Source: JANLSE01 sp038214135
GTDB taxonomy: Bacteria > Chloroflexota > Chloroflexia > Chloroflexales > Roseiflexaceae
Assembly: GCA_038214135.1 (NCBI GenBank)
Contig: JBBQSD010000152.1
Span: 1-13,851, forward strand
Length of the DNA stretch: 13,851 bases
Reading direction: 5' to 3'
Each line of letters begins with the position of its first letter. The first letter of the stretch is position 1. Of the stretch, positions 1 through 5,944 are shown one piece after another. A program made the translations under genes and the position numbers. The notes beneath the pieces were generated by a model. That model was not told the DNA's origin and ran no database searches. It saw nothing but the letters and a program-made list of their open reading frames with translations.

Positions 1-1
1 C

Positions 2-220
2 TTTGCGGGATGCGCCTGCCGCATTGATGTGATCACCTATGCACGCTATGATCCAACCTATGGCTACCCACTGACGATCACACTACGCTATGATCGAACG
101 GCGAACTGGTGGACGCAAGGGTTTTGGCGCTATATTCTCGATCATGGGCACTTTCCGGGCTGTGCCTATACATCTGAATCCAATGTCATCCAATCGATTA
201 GAGTCACGCCGCTGCAGTAA
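2..220 (+). CDS. C-terminal fragment, possible DUF6174-like protein
   Basis: An open frame enters from the left edge and stops with TAA at 218-220, leaving about 72 visible residues and no start. The visible part contains the stretch YDPTYGYPLTITLRYD, resembling the YDPxxGYPxxI signature I associate with DUF6174, a family of small secreted or lipoprotein-like bacterial proteins of unknown function. The remaining tail is rich in aromatic residues (NWWTQGFWRYILDHG) and has two cysteines. It converges on the minus-strand glycosyltransferase, with a hairpin at 225-243 in the 40-nt space between them. The family call rests on one motif in a fragment, so it is tentative; that the frame is real is more secure because it stays open across the edge and fits the gap neatly. 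Confidence 0.5.
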   Translation, partial: FAGCACRIDVITYARYDPTYGYPLTITLRYDRTANWWTQGFWRYILDHGHFPGCAYTSESNVIQSIRVTPLQ

Positions 221-224
221 GTTG

Positions 225-243
225 GGGCGTATCGCATACGCCC
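225..243. terminator. Hairpin between convergent genes
   Basis: GGGCGTAT (225-232) pairs perfectly with ATACGCCC (236-243) around a 3-nt loop. It sits between the stop at 220 and the stop of the minus-strand gene at 261, so it could end transcription from both sides. There is no clear T-tract on either strand, which weakens the terminator reading. The sequence GTTGGGGCGT at its left edge recurs in degenerate form after the GH4 gene (about 13645), so it may instead be one more of the palindromic repeats that litter this genome. Confidence 0.5.
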
Positions 244-260
244 GATACTGGCTAGCGATC

Positions 261-2393
261 TCACGGAAGATGAATCTGGAGTAGCTCAATCACCTGTGGG
301 CCATCGATCTCCGGTGGTAGGGCCTGCCCATTGGTGAGTGGCAGCCGCCCACCATTCGGTTCATAGACACCAAGCACAATGCGGTAGTTGCCCGCTGGTA
401 ACGCTGCTGGCAGTGGAATGGGCAGCGGTCCATCAAACTGCTGGCCAGCCTGCCAGGTCGCAAACATGCCCTGATCGATTGGCGCATCGACCTGGCCGAC
501 TTTTTGACCCTTTGCGTCCAACACATGGATGAATGTCAACACACCGCCCGCCCGATCTGCCTGGATATCCCAGGATGGTGTGATCACCAGGGTATTGCCG
601 AGCAGTTGGTGGCTGATGCCACGTAGGTGGATGGAATCGCCAAAAACCCGATCCAGTGGCATCTCATAGGGGCGTGGCAACTGGTGAATACTGGCATATT
701 CGATACCGTGAATGCGGATGCTGAACAGCGCCGGCGTCTGGCGAACGGCTGCTTCGGCTTCCGCCGACTCCTGGTGCTGGACGCTGCGAATATACAGAAC
801 GGCATAGCTGGAGGCGTGATCAACGAATTCGGGCCGTAGATCACGAACCAGGATTTCTTTGGGAATGAATGGTGCCAGTGTTGGCGGAATCCAGGAGAGT
901 ATATCGCCGCGATTGAGATCTGGGCGATTGCGTAGCCATGCGCCCACCTGATCCATGCCTTCGCCAGTACCAACCAGTATCACCCGTTGCGCTGTTGGGC
1001 CGCCACCAAGCAATGGGTTGTAATAGGCCAGATAGTAGGGGTGGTAACTGGGAAGAGGCAGCAGCAGCAACGCTGCAATTACCACCGATACTCCGGTTCC
1101 GACCAAACGGCGGCGGCTGGTGGCAGCATATTTCTCGATCAGCCAGGTACTTGTACGCAGCAGCCCAATCGCCGCCAGGAGTTCAAGCATCGGCCAGATC
1201 GGCAGCAGATAGCGATCCAGCTTCTTGGCCTGGCTGCTCATCACAATCCCGAACAGCAGCACAAACCCAATCAGTGCGATAACCAGTATTGGCAATCGCT
1301 GTTGGCGATACTGGGCGTTTGTCCAGAGGTTGCCAGCAAGCCAGGCCATGCACAGTATCAGCCCAATTAGCGTGAGTGGCGTCGTTCGCAGCGCAACAAC
1401 AGCAAGGTAGAACAGTGACCCTGGGTCGGCAACAGGTTGGCCAAGAAAGTAGTTCCCAGAATCATGCGGCTGGCCGCCATTCTGCACAATCTCTTTCACG
1501 ACGCTATTGACGGTTGCAATGGGGTTAACCCACATGGCTGGCCAGAGCACAACAACAACCATAATCGCACAGGTAAGCCAGATTAGATACTGAACCAGGA
1601 TGAGCGCCGAACGCCGCAGCATAAACGACCACAGACGATGTGGAATCGGCTGTTGGCTATTGACCATAAATGGCTGATCCCGAACAAACATTGTGCCAGC
1701 AATTACGAACCCGGCATATGGCAGCAGAATCAGTGATGGGGCTTTGGTGAGCAAGGCTAATCCAGCACATGCCCCGGAGCCAATTAGGAATAACAGCCGA
1801 TAGGTGAACGCCGATTGGTTGCTTGGCTCACTACTACTCATCGCCCACCATGGTTTATCGAACCGGAGTGCAATCAACAGCAGCAGAATGCTCAGCGAGA
1901 TAAACGATGTTAGCAGTGCATCGAGGTGCAGCAGGCGGCTGTGGGCAATCAGGAATGGGGAACAGGCCCACATCAGGCCTGCCAGCAATGCTTCGATTGG
2001 AGGCAACAGGCGTAGCAACAGCAGAAACGCCAATACGACGGCAAGTGCATTGACGATTGCCAGTGGCAGGCGCAGCATGCTCAGGTATTCCGCACCACCA
2101 CCAGCCCAACCAGGATCGGGAATACCACGCTGGAATGCGATCAGGCGGCCAAGCGAGCCAAGCCACATTGTTGTGACTCCAGGATGACCCGTCTGATCCG
2201 TCGCTGCCCAATCACCAGTTGCGATTGCCGCACTAAAGCGCTCAACGCGCCCCGGCCAATGGTAGCCTTCATCGATGGTATAGAAATCATTCAGGCCGCT
2301 AACACGTGGTATCAATGCCACCAGGCCGATGATCAGTGCCAGGAGCCAGATCGGCAGTGGCAACCTGCGTGGCTGCGGATCATCTGTGCTCAT
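261..2393 (-). CDS. Family 39 / PMT-type membrane glycosyltransferase
   Basis: A 710-residue polytopic membrane protein with a short cytoplasmic N-terminus, a first membrane segment at about residues 13-30, and then FYTIDEGYHW with the acidic pair D41-E42 in the first extracytoplasmic loop. In the GT-C fold family that includes protein O-mannosyltransferases and ArnT, this loop carboxylate is catalytic, and the sugar donor is a polyprenyl-phosphate sugar. Many further hydrophobic segments follow up to about residue 450. The last 220 or so residues are soluble and look like beta-rich domains, ending in a part with VLTFIHVLDAKGQ and YRIVLGVYEP typical of extracytoplasmic beta-sandwich tails. 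Acceptor and sugar cannot be read from sequence. Its ATG overlaps the stop of the upstream HAD gene in an ATGA tetranucleotide (2390-2393), indicating translational coupling. Confidence 0.82.
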   Translation of the reverse strand: MSTDDPQPRRLPLPIWLLALIIGLVALIPRVSGLNDFYTIDEGYHWPGRVERFSAAIATGDWAATDQTGHPGVTTMWLGSLGRLIAFQRGIPDPGWAGGGAEYLSMLRLPLAIVNALAVVLAFLLLLRLLPPIEALLAGLMWACSPFLIAHSRLLHLDALLTSFISLSILLLLIALRFDKPWWAMSSSEPSNQSAFTYRLLFLIGSGACAGLALLTKAPSLILLPYAGFVIAGTMFVRDQPFMVNSQQPIPHRLWSFMLRRSALILVQYLIWLTCAIMVVVVLWPAMWVNPIATVNSVVKEIVQNGGQPHDSGNYFLGQPVADPGSLFYLAVVALRTTPLTLIGLILCMAWLAGNLWTNAQYRQQRLPILVIALIGFVLLFGIVMSSQAKKLDRYLLPIWPMLELLAAIGLLRTSTWLIEKYAATSRRRLVGTGVSVVIAALLLLPLPSYHPYYLAYYNPLLGGGPTAQRVILVGTGEGMDQVGAWLRNRPDLNRGDILSWIPPTLAPFIPKEILVRDLRPEFVDHASSYAVLYIRSVQHQESAEAEAAVRQTPALFSIRIHGIEYASIHQLPRPYEMPLDRVFGDSIHLRGISHQLLGNTLVITPSWDIQADRAGGVLTFIHVLDAKGQKVGQVDAPIDQGMFATWQAGQQFDGPLPIPLPAALPAGNYRIVLGVYEPNGGRLPLTNGQALPPEIDGPQVIELLQIHLP

Positions 2394-3040
2394 ACACGTT
2401 GTCGTTCGATAACCGCCTGGATGGCTTGATAGATATCGCTCACAACGCTATCAGCCGGATGTTCGTTATCATCTGGCGGCGCATCCGCAATATAGATCGT
2501 CATCATCCCAAGGTGTCGGGCAGTCGCCAGATTCTTGAGTGTATCCTCAATCATCACGGCTTCGCTGCCCTGCACCCCAAGGATGGCGAGCGCCTGTTGA
2601 TAGCCCACAATATCTGGCTTCGGGTTGAACTCCTGAAAGCGGATGTCGAATATATGATTGAAATGATCGGCAATTCCCAGATGACTCAATACTTTATTGG
2701 TGTGTTCAATTGGAGAATTTGTAAAGATGGCTTTTTCGCCCTGCAATTGGCCAAGCAATACACCCAGTTCAGCATCAGGTTGCAGATACTCATCGAATGG
2801 CAGATCGTGAACATAGGCCAGAAACTCTTCGGTATCCACCTGATGATGGATCTGCAACCCGCGCAATGTAGTTCCATAGGTCGAAAAATAACCACGCCGA
2901 ATAGTGCGTGCCTCATCGATTGGCACACCCAGCAATTCACTCATATACACCATGATACGCATATCCAGCAGGTGCTGAAACCCAAGCGAGGCTGGGTAGA
3001 GTGTACTATCGAGATCAAACAGGCTGGCACGGATGGTCAT
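2390..3040 (-). CDS. HAD-family phosphatase, pyrimidine 5'-nucleotidase-like
   Basis: A 216-residue cytoplasmic haloacid dehalogenase-superfamily hydrolase. All four HAD motifs are visible: motif I FDLDSTLYP with nucleophile D9 and acid/base D11, motif II FTNSP with T107, motif III K141 in NPKPD, and motif IV IEDTLKN with E165-D166 for magnesium. A helical cap lies between motifs I and II (about residues 17-90). The DLDSTLYP start and overall length fit the SDT1-like pyrimidine 5'-nucleotidase group, which dephosphorylates nucleoside monophosphates, but HAD substrates are hard to predict. It lies 96 nt downstream of ribY across a heptamer repeat tract and overlaps the glycosyltransferase start. 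No Shine-Dalgarno is evident before the ATG. A role in FMN or flavin-precursor dephosphorylation is possible from context only. Confidence 0.82.
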   Translation of the reverse strand: MTIRASLFDLDSTLYPASLGFQHLLDMRIMVYMSELLGVPIDEARTIRRGYFSTYGTTLRGLQIHHQVDTEEFLAYVHDLPFDEYLQPDAELGVLLGQLQGEKAIFTNSPIEHTNKVLSHLGIADHFNHIFDIRFQEFNPKPDIVGYQQALAILGVQGSEAVMIEDTLKNLATARHLGMMTIYIADAPPDDNEHPADSVVSDIYQAIQAVIERQRV

Positions 3041-3047
3041 AGTATCT

Positions 3048-3137
3048 AGCCATCAGCTTTCAGCTTTCAGCTTTCAGCATACACGGCGATCAGCATTGAT
3101 TCAAAAGCTGACGGCTGATAGCTGATGGCTGATAGCT
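3048..3137. repeat. Heptamer repeat forming an imperfect inverted repeat
   Basis: The left half is a run of CAGCTTT units (3054-3078) and the right half a run of GCTGAYR-type heptamers (3107-3137). The arms 3048-3071 and 3107-3130 can pair over about 24 nt with few mismatches around a 35-nt loop. The tract fills nearly the whole gap between the HAD start and the ribY stop. Its right end adjoins the ribY stop codon. It could act as an mRNA-stabilising or terminating structure, or simply be an expanding intergenic repeat. Confidence 0.75.
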
Positions 3138-4186
3138 TATTTAATAAACTCGTTGGTAAAGGCATCATCGATCTTCACATCGCTCTTGAGCAGGTTACTC
3201 GCCCGCAGAAACGTGTGGGTTGCTTCCCAACTCTTTGGATCAGTGTAGCCAAGCCCATTCTGTTTTGTCAAATCGCTCTGCCAGAATGGGGCTGTCGCAT
3301 CAAGCACACTGCGCTGAAGTGTAGTATCGCCGCGCTGTGCCTCTGGAATGTATTGGAGCGCGATATCGAATGCTTCCTGTGGATTGTTGATCACATCCTG
3401 CATGCCACGCAGTGTTGCACGAACAAAACCACGAACGAGTTCGGGGTTATCCTTGATCAACTTTTCACTGACAATGACGCCATCCGAGGCAAGCGGGTAG
3501 AAATCGGAAACCTTGATGATATTGACCTTGATGCCACTTTTGTCGAGCTGCAATGGCTCATTATTGGCATAGCCACTGGCAACCTGCACTTTGTCTTCTG
3601 TCAGTGCTGCAACCTGGGCAAAGCCAATCTCCTGAATATTCAGGTCACTCTCGGGGATCTTATTGGCATACAGCAACGCCAGCAGCCCAATATAGCTTGC
3701 ACCAAATCGCCCAGGAATACCAACCGTCTTCCCTTTCAGATCTTCTGGCTTGGTAATGCCAGCTGCTGCTTTGCTGAAGAATACCGTCGGAAAGCGCTGG
3801 TTATTCGTCGAAACCACACGAACGGGCAACCCCTGAGCACGCGCCAGCAACACTGAATCACCACTTGCCATGCCGAATTGAACAGTGCCCTGTGCCACCC
3901 GTTGCACCACATCCGTCTCGAAGTTATAGTCGAATGTTAGCTTAATGCCCTCTTGGGCATAGTAGCCTTTTTTATCGGCCACATAATAATAGGCGAACTG
4001 GACATTCGGGATATATGGCATGGCCATAATGATTTCACGCGCCGCCGGAAGTGCCGTTGGCGCACTTGCGGGCGCATTCGTCGCTGATGGGGCTGCCGGT
4101 GCGGATGTTGGTTGAACTGGTGTCGCCGCACCACAGGCACCAAGCAACAGCGCAATGGTAAGCACGAATAGAATCTTCGAACGCAT
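3137..4186 (-). CDS. ribY: Riboflavin/flavin-type ABC solute-binding lipoprotein (NMT1/THI5-like)
   Basis: A 349-residue lipoprotein. The signal peptide ends in a lipobox LLLGAC, so C18 would be lipidated after cleavage, and an Ala/Pro/Thr-rich linker follows to about residue 48. The mature domain is an NMT1/THI5-like periplasmic-binding fold, starting IIMAMPYIPNVQFAYYYVA and containing GYYAQEGIKL, the usual motif of the ThiY/SsuA group. On sequence alone thiamine-precursor or sulfonate binding would also fit. The riboflavin call rests on the FMN riboswitch ahead of the partner permease and on my knowledge that Chloroflexi carry predicted RibXY flavin transporters of this family. AGAGAGGA lies 8 nt before the ATG. 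The gene follows ribX after 221 nt of repeat-bearing spacer. No ATPase is next to it. Confidence 0.8.
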   Translation of the reverse strand: MRSKILFVLTIALLLGACGAATPVQPTSAPAAPSATNAPASAPTALPAAREIIMAMPYIPNVQFAYYYVADKKGYYAQEGIKLTFDYNFETDVVQRVAQGTVQFGMASGDSVLLARAQGLPVRVVSTNNQRFPTVFFSKAAAGITKPEDLKGKTVGIPGRFGASYIGLLALLYANKIPESDLNIQEIGFAQVAALTEDKVQVASGYANNEPLQLDKSGIKVNIIKVSDFYPLASDGVIVSEKLIKDNPELVRGFVRATLRGMQDVINNPQEAFDIALQYIPEAQRGDTTLQRSVLDATAPFWQSDLTKQNGLGYTDPKSWEATHTFLRASNLLKSDVKIDDAFTNEFIK

Positions 4187-4275
4187 GTGGAGGTTCCTCT
4201 CTATCTTCAGAATAACCAGAATAACTGTTTGACAAGCTGACCGAACATATGCATTAAGTTACTCATCATGCAGAT

Positions 4276-4320
4276 GACACTCACCCCCGACCCCGCTCCC
4301 ACACGGGGAGAGGGGCCATG
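4276..4320 (+). repeat. CCCTCACCCCC-type palindromic repeat, copy 1
   Basis: A C-rich head (CTCACCCCCGA) leads into CCCCGCTCCC (4291-4300), which pairs with GGGGAGAGGGG (4305-4315) apart from one mismatch. Head and stem match the copies at 4340-4388 (opposite orientation) and 12160-12210. It lies in the ribX-ribY spacer. Such units are common in many bacterial genomes and resemble REP elements. Confidence 0.75.
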
Positions 4321-4339
4321 CACGACATCTCAATGAGGT

Positions 4340-4388
4340 ATTCCCCCTTCGCCCTTTATGGGCGAAGGGGGCTAGGGGGATGAGGGTC
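4340..4388 (-). repeat. CCCTCACCCCC-type palindromic repeat, copy 2 (inverted)
   Basis: CCCCCTTCGCCC (4343-4354) pairs perfectly with GGGCGAAGGGGG (4360-4371) around TTTAT. Read on the minus strand, the order is head GACCCTCATCCCCCTAG, then stem, then a GGGGGAATACCTC tail, the same architecture as the copy at 12160. With copy 1 it forms a head-out inverted pair. In ribX mRNA it would be a strong stem-loop between permease and binding-protein genes. Confidence 0.8.
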
Positions 4389-4407
4389 AAAATCACCGCA
4401 TCAGCAC

Positions 4408-5241
4408 TCATATATCCCAGCGCATCAGGAAGCGTTCTAGCAGCGAAGCGACCAGGTAGAACCCGAGAGTCAGGGCTGCCAGCATCGCTAGTGCTGCAAA
4501 CATGAGCGGGGTATCGAACAATCCCCTGGCGATATTAATCAGGGCACCAAGGCCATCTCGCCCACCAACGAACTCACCAACCACCGCGCCAGTTGTTGCG
4601 AGTGCCAAGCCAGCCTTGACCCCACCAAAAATGCCGGGCAGTGCCAACGGTAGTTCAACATGCCATAGAACCTGCCAGCGTGTTGCACCACTGATCCGTG
4701 CCATCTCAAGTAGTTCGCGTGGAACACCCCGTAACGCGACGATCGTGCTGCTCAGAATCGGAAAAAACGTCACCAGCATTGCCACCAGGATGCGTGCCCG
4801 AATATCGCTGCCAACCCACAGAATAATCAGTGGTGCAATCGCAACCGCCGGGATGGCCTGTGTTGCCGCGATCTGTGGAGCCAGAATCCGCTCGATCCGT
4901 GGAGCGTGTGCCAGCAGATACCCAAGCACCATACTGATTGATAGTGCCAAACCAAAACCGCCGACGGCCTCAACCAGCGTTGTTACCGTATGATGGCGCA
5001 ATGTTCCATTGATCAGTTCATCAATCAGCCGTTGCAGCACTAATTCCGGTGGCGGCAGAATAAAGGTGGCATAGCCATAGAACTCAACCACCAACTTCCA
5101 GGTTAACAACAGAACCGCCAACGAGATCAGCAATCCGAATGGTGCCAGAAATCGATCACGGCGCGGCTGCCTTGCGATGGCGTCACTGGAACGATCTGGT
5201 TGTTGTTCAGATCCATGGATTGCCATTGTTGATTGTCGCAT
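4408..5241 (-). CDS. ribX: Flavin-type ABC transporter permease (ThiX/SsuC family)
   Basis: An inner-membrane permease of the binding-protein-dependent transport family, 277 residues from the chosen start. The core runs from LLISLAVLLLTWKLVVEF through about six membrane segments. The cytoplasmic EAA-type loop that docks the ATPase reads EMARISGATRWQVLWHVELP, with the usual G and P positions. The frame stays open up to 5646, but that extension crosses the FMN riboswitch and the terminator, so it cannot be the real start. ATG 5241 has a GGGG stretch about 11 nt upstream; ATG 5226 (MAIHG) is the alternative and has no Shine-Dalgarno. The riboswitch predicts repression when FMN is plentiful, which supports a riboflavin importer with RibY. 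The ATP-binding subunit must be encoded elsewhere or shared. Confidence 0.82.
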   Translation of the reverse strand: MRQSTMAIHGSEQQPDRSSDAIARQPRRDRFLAPFGLLISLAVLLLTWKLVVEFYGYATFILPPPELVLQRLIDELINGTLRHHTVTTLVEAVGGFGLALSISMVLGYLLAHAPRIERILAPQIAATQAIPAVAIAPLIILWVGSDIRARILVAMLVTFFPILSSTIVALRGVPRELLEMARISGATRWQVLWHVELPLALPGIFGGVKAGLALATTGAVVGEFVGGRDGLGALINIARGLFDTPLMFAALAMLAALTLGFYLVASLLERFLMRWDI

Positions 5242-5259
5242 CGGATATGCGCCCCATTC

Positions 5260-5291
5260 AAACAAAAATCCCCGAAGCAAGCGCTTCGGGG
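5260..5291 (-). terminator. Intrinsic terminator (FMN riboswitch expression platform)
   Basis: On the minus strand, CCCCGAAGC (5291-5283), a 4-nt loop GCTT and GCTTCGGGG (5278-5270) form a perfect 9-bp GC-rich stem directly followed by ATTTTTGTTT. It lies between the FMN aptamer and the ribX start. Its upstream arm CCCCGAAG is complementary to CUUCGGGG at the 5' edge of the aptamer (5500-5493), giving an obvious competing antiterminator. Confidence 0.9.
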
Positions 5292-5393
5292 TACAACAAT
5301 CAAACATGCATAGAATGGTTTCGGCATACGCTGCCGCCCACGCTACGCAAACATAACCGTTGGCAAACGCCACGGCAATGTCGCCTGATCGTC

Positions 5394-5504
5394 GATCCTC
5401 TTCCATCCGGACTATACCGTCGGCCCCGGAATGACACCGGTGTCGTGCCTTGCGGCTCGCGGGCTTTACCGCCGATCGGGAATTGCACCCTGCCCCGAAG
5501 ATCG
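5394..5504 (-). promoter_or_regulatory. FMN riboswitch (RFN element)
   Basis: The minus strand carries the classical RFN consensus in order: CUUCGGGGCAGGGUGCAAUU, then CCCGAUCGGCGGUAAAGCCC, CGCGAGCC, a variable arm (GACACCGGUGUC), then UUCCGGGGCCGACGGUAUAG and UCCGGAUGGAAGAGGAUC. P1 forms between GAUCUUC (5504-5498) and GAGGAUC (5400-5394), seven pairs with one G-U wobble. FMN binding stabilises this fold. The terminator 100 nt downstream shows that control is by transcription attenuation. The aptamer begins within a few bases of the predicted start site at about 5506, so the leader has almost no extra 5' sequence. Confidence 0.96.
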
Positions 5505-5512
5505 TGCGTGGT

Positions 5513-5541
5513 AAGATAGCATTCACGCTACGGCTTGTCAA
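5513..5541 (-). promoter_or_regulatory. Promoter of the FMN-controlled ribX leader
   Basis: On the minus strand, TTGACA (5541-5536) is a perfect -35 box, followed by a 17-bp spacer and the -10 box TATCTT (5518-5513). The expected start at about 5506 is right at the first paired base of the FMN riboswitch, which independently supports the call. Confidence 0.85.
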
Positions 5542-5588
5542 GAAAGATGTGAATGAGATTAACATGACAAAATCGTGAGATGAAGAAC

Positions 5589-5617
5589 TTGACGATCCAT
5601 GGTGTGTTAAGTATAAT
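5589..5617 (+). promoter_or_regulatory. Promoter of the carbohydrate ABC cluster
   Basis: TTGACG (5589-5594), a 17-bp spacer, and a consensus TATAAT (5612-5617). It diverges from the ribX promoter with 47 bp between the two -35 boxes. The start would be near 5624, giving an unusually long leader of about 320 nt before the binding-protein gene at 5945. Confidence 0.82.
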
Positions 5618-5633
5618 GTCTGCACCGAACGGT

Positions 5634-5647
5634 TGTAAACGCTCACA
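5634..5647. promoter_or_regulatory. LacI-family operator-like site
   Basis: TGTAAACGCTCACA fits the LacI/GalR-family pattern TGnnAnCGnTnnCA at every fixed position, with the central CG typical of these operators. It lies about 10 bp downstream of the predicted start site, where a bound repressor would block RNA polymerase. No LacI-type regulator gene is in the window, so the repressor would be encoded elsewhere. Sugar ABC clusters are common LacI-family targets. Confidence 0.7.
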
Positions 5648-5944
5648 AATTCTTGGCAATTACGCCCATTCGGCTCTACATCGCGCTACGACGCCTGTAG
5701 CCCGTAGTGCGTCATTGCTCTACAGTATACAGATGTTTCGGTTAACGAAGGAGGTGGGCACGGCGGTGTCATACATGGTGTTGTAGTGCCACGTTTAGAT
5801 TCCCAAAGTCGTACAGATGCTCAGAGGCCGTCAATGTCGGCAGGCCACACACCCTCACCCGTTCCTGCATCTGGGATGTACCCAGGTTGCTTGTGAGGGC
5901 ACCAAAATTTGTCCAACGATGGATAGTAAAGAGGAGCGATACTC
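5648..5944 (+). other. Long leader of the sugar ABC cluster
   Basis: This stretch of about 300 nt has no convincing gene. It holds a strong Shine-Dalgarno-like AAGGAGGT (5748-5755) that is not near any annotated start. Eleven nt on, GTG at 5766 opens a six-codon frame (MSYMVL) ending at TAG 5784-5786, a possible leader peptide but not a firm call. A weak stem CGCTACG/CGTAGTGCG lies around 5684-5713. No riboswitch class was recognised. Confidence 0.4.

Noticed and set aside
2336..3049. Plus-strand 237-residue open frame
   Set aside because: It is antisense to the HAD gene, which has all four catalytic motifs; the plus-strand product shows no domain.
3048..3137. CRISPR array
   Set aside because: The repeat unit is 7 nt with no spacers and no cas genes.
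3125..3856. Plus-strand 243-residue open frame
   Set aside because: It mirrors the ribY gene on the other strand, is cysteine-rich in a random way, and has no recognisable motif or ribosome-binding site.
4276..4388. Insertion sequence remnant with inverted ends
   Set aside because: The two inverted units are short palindromic elements of a family also seen at 12160; there is no transposase sequence between them.
3137..5241. Annotation as thiamine-precursor or sulfonate (ThiXY/SsuAC) transporter
   Set aside because: Family similarity allows it, but the leader is an FMN riboswitch, not a TPP one, and no sulfonate genes are nearby.
5242..5646. N-terminal extension of ribX through the open frame up to 5646
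   Set aside because: It runs through the FMN riboswitch, the terminator and the promoter, has no membrane-protein character, and lies partly upstream of the predicted transcription start.
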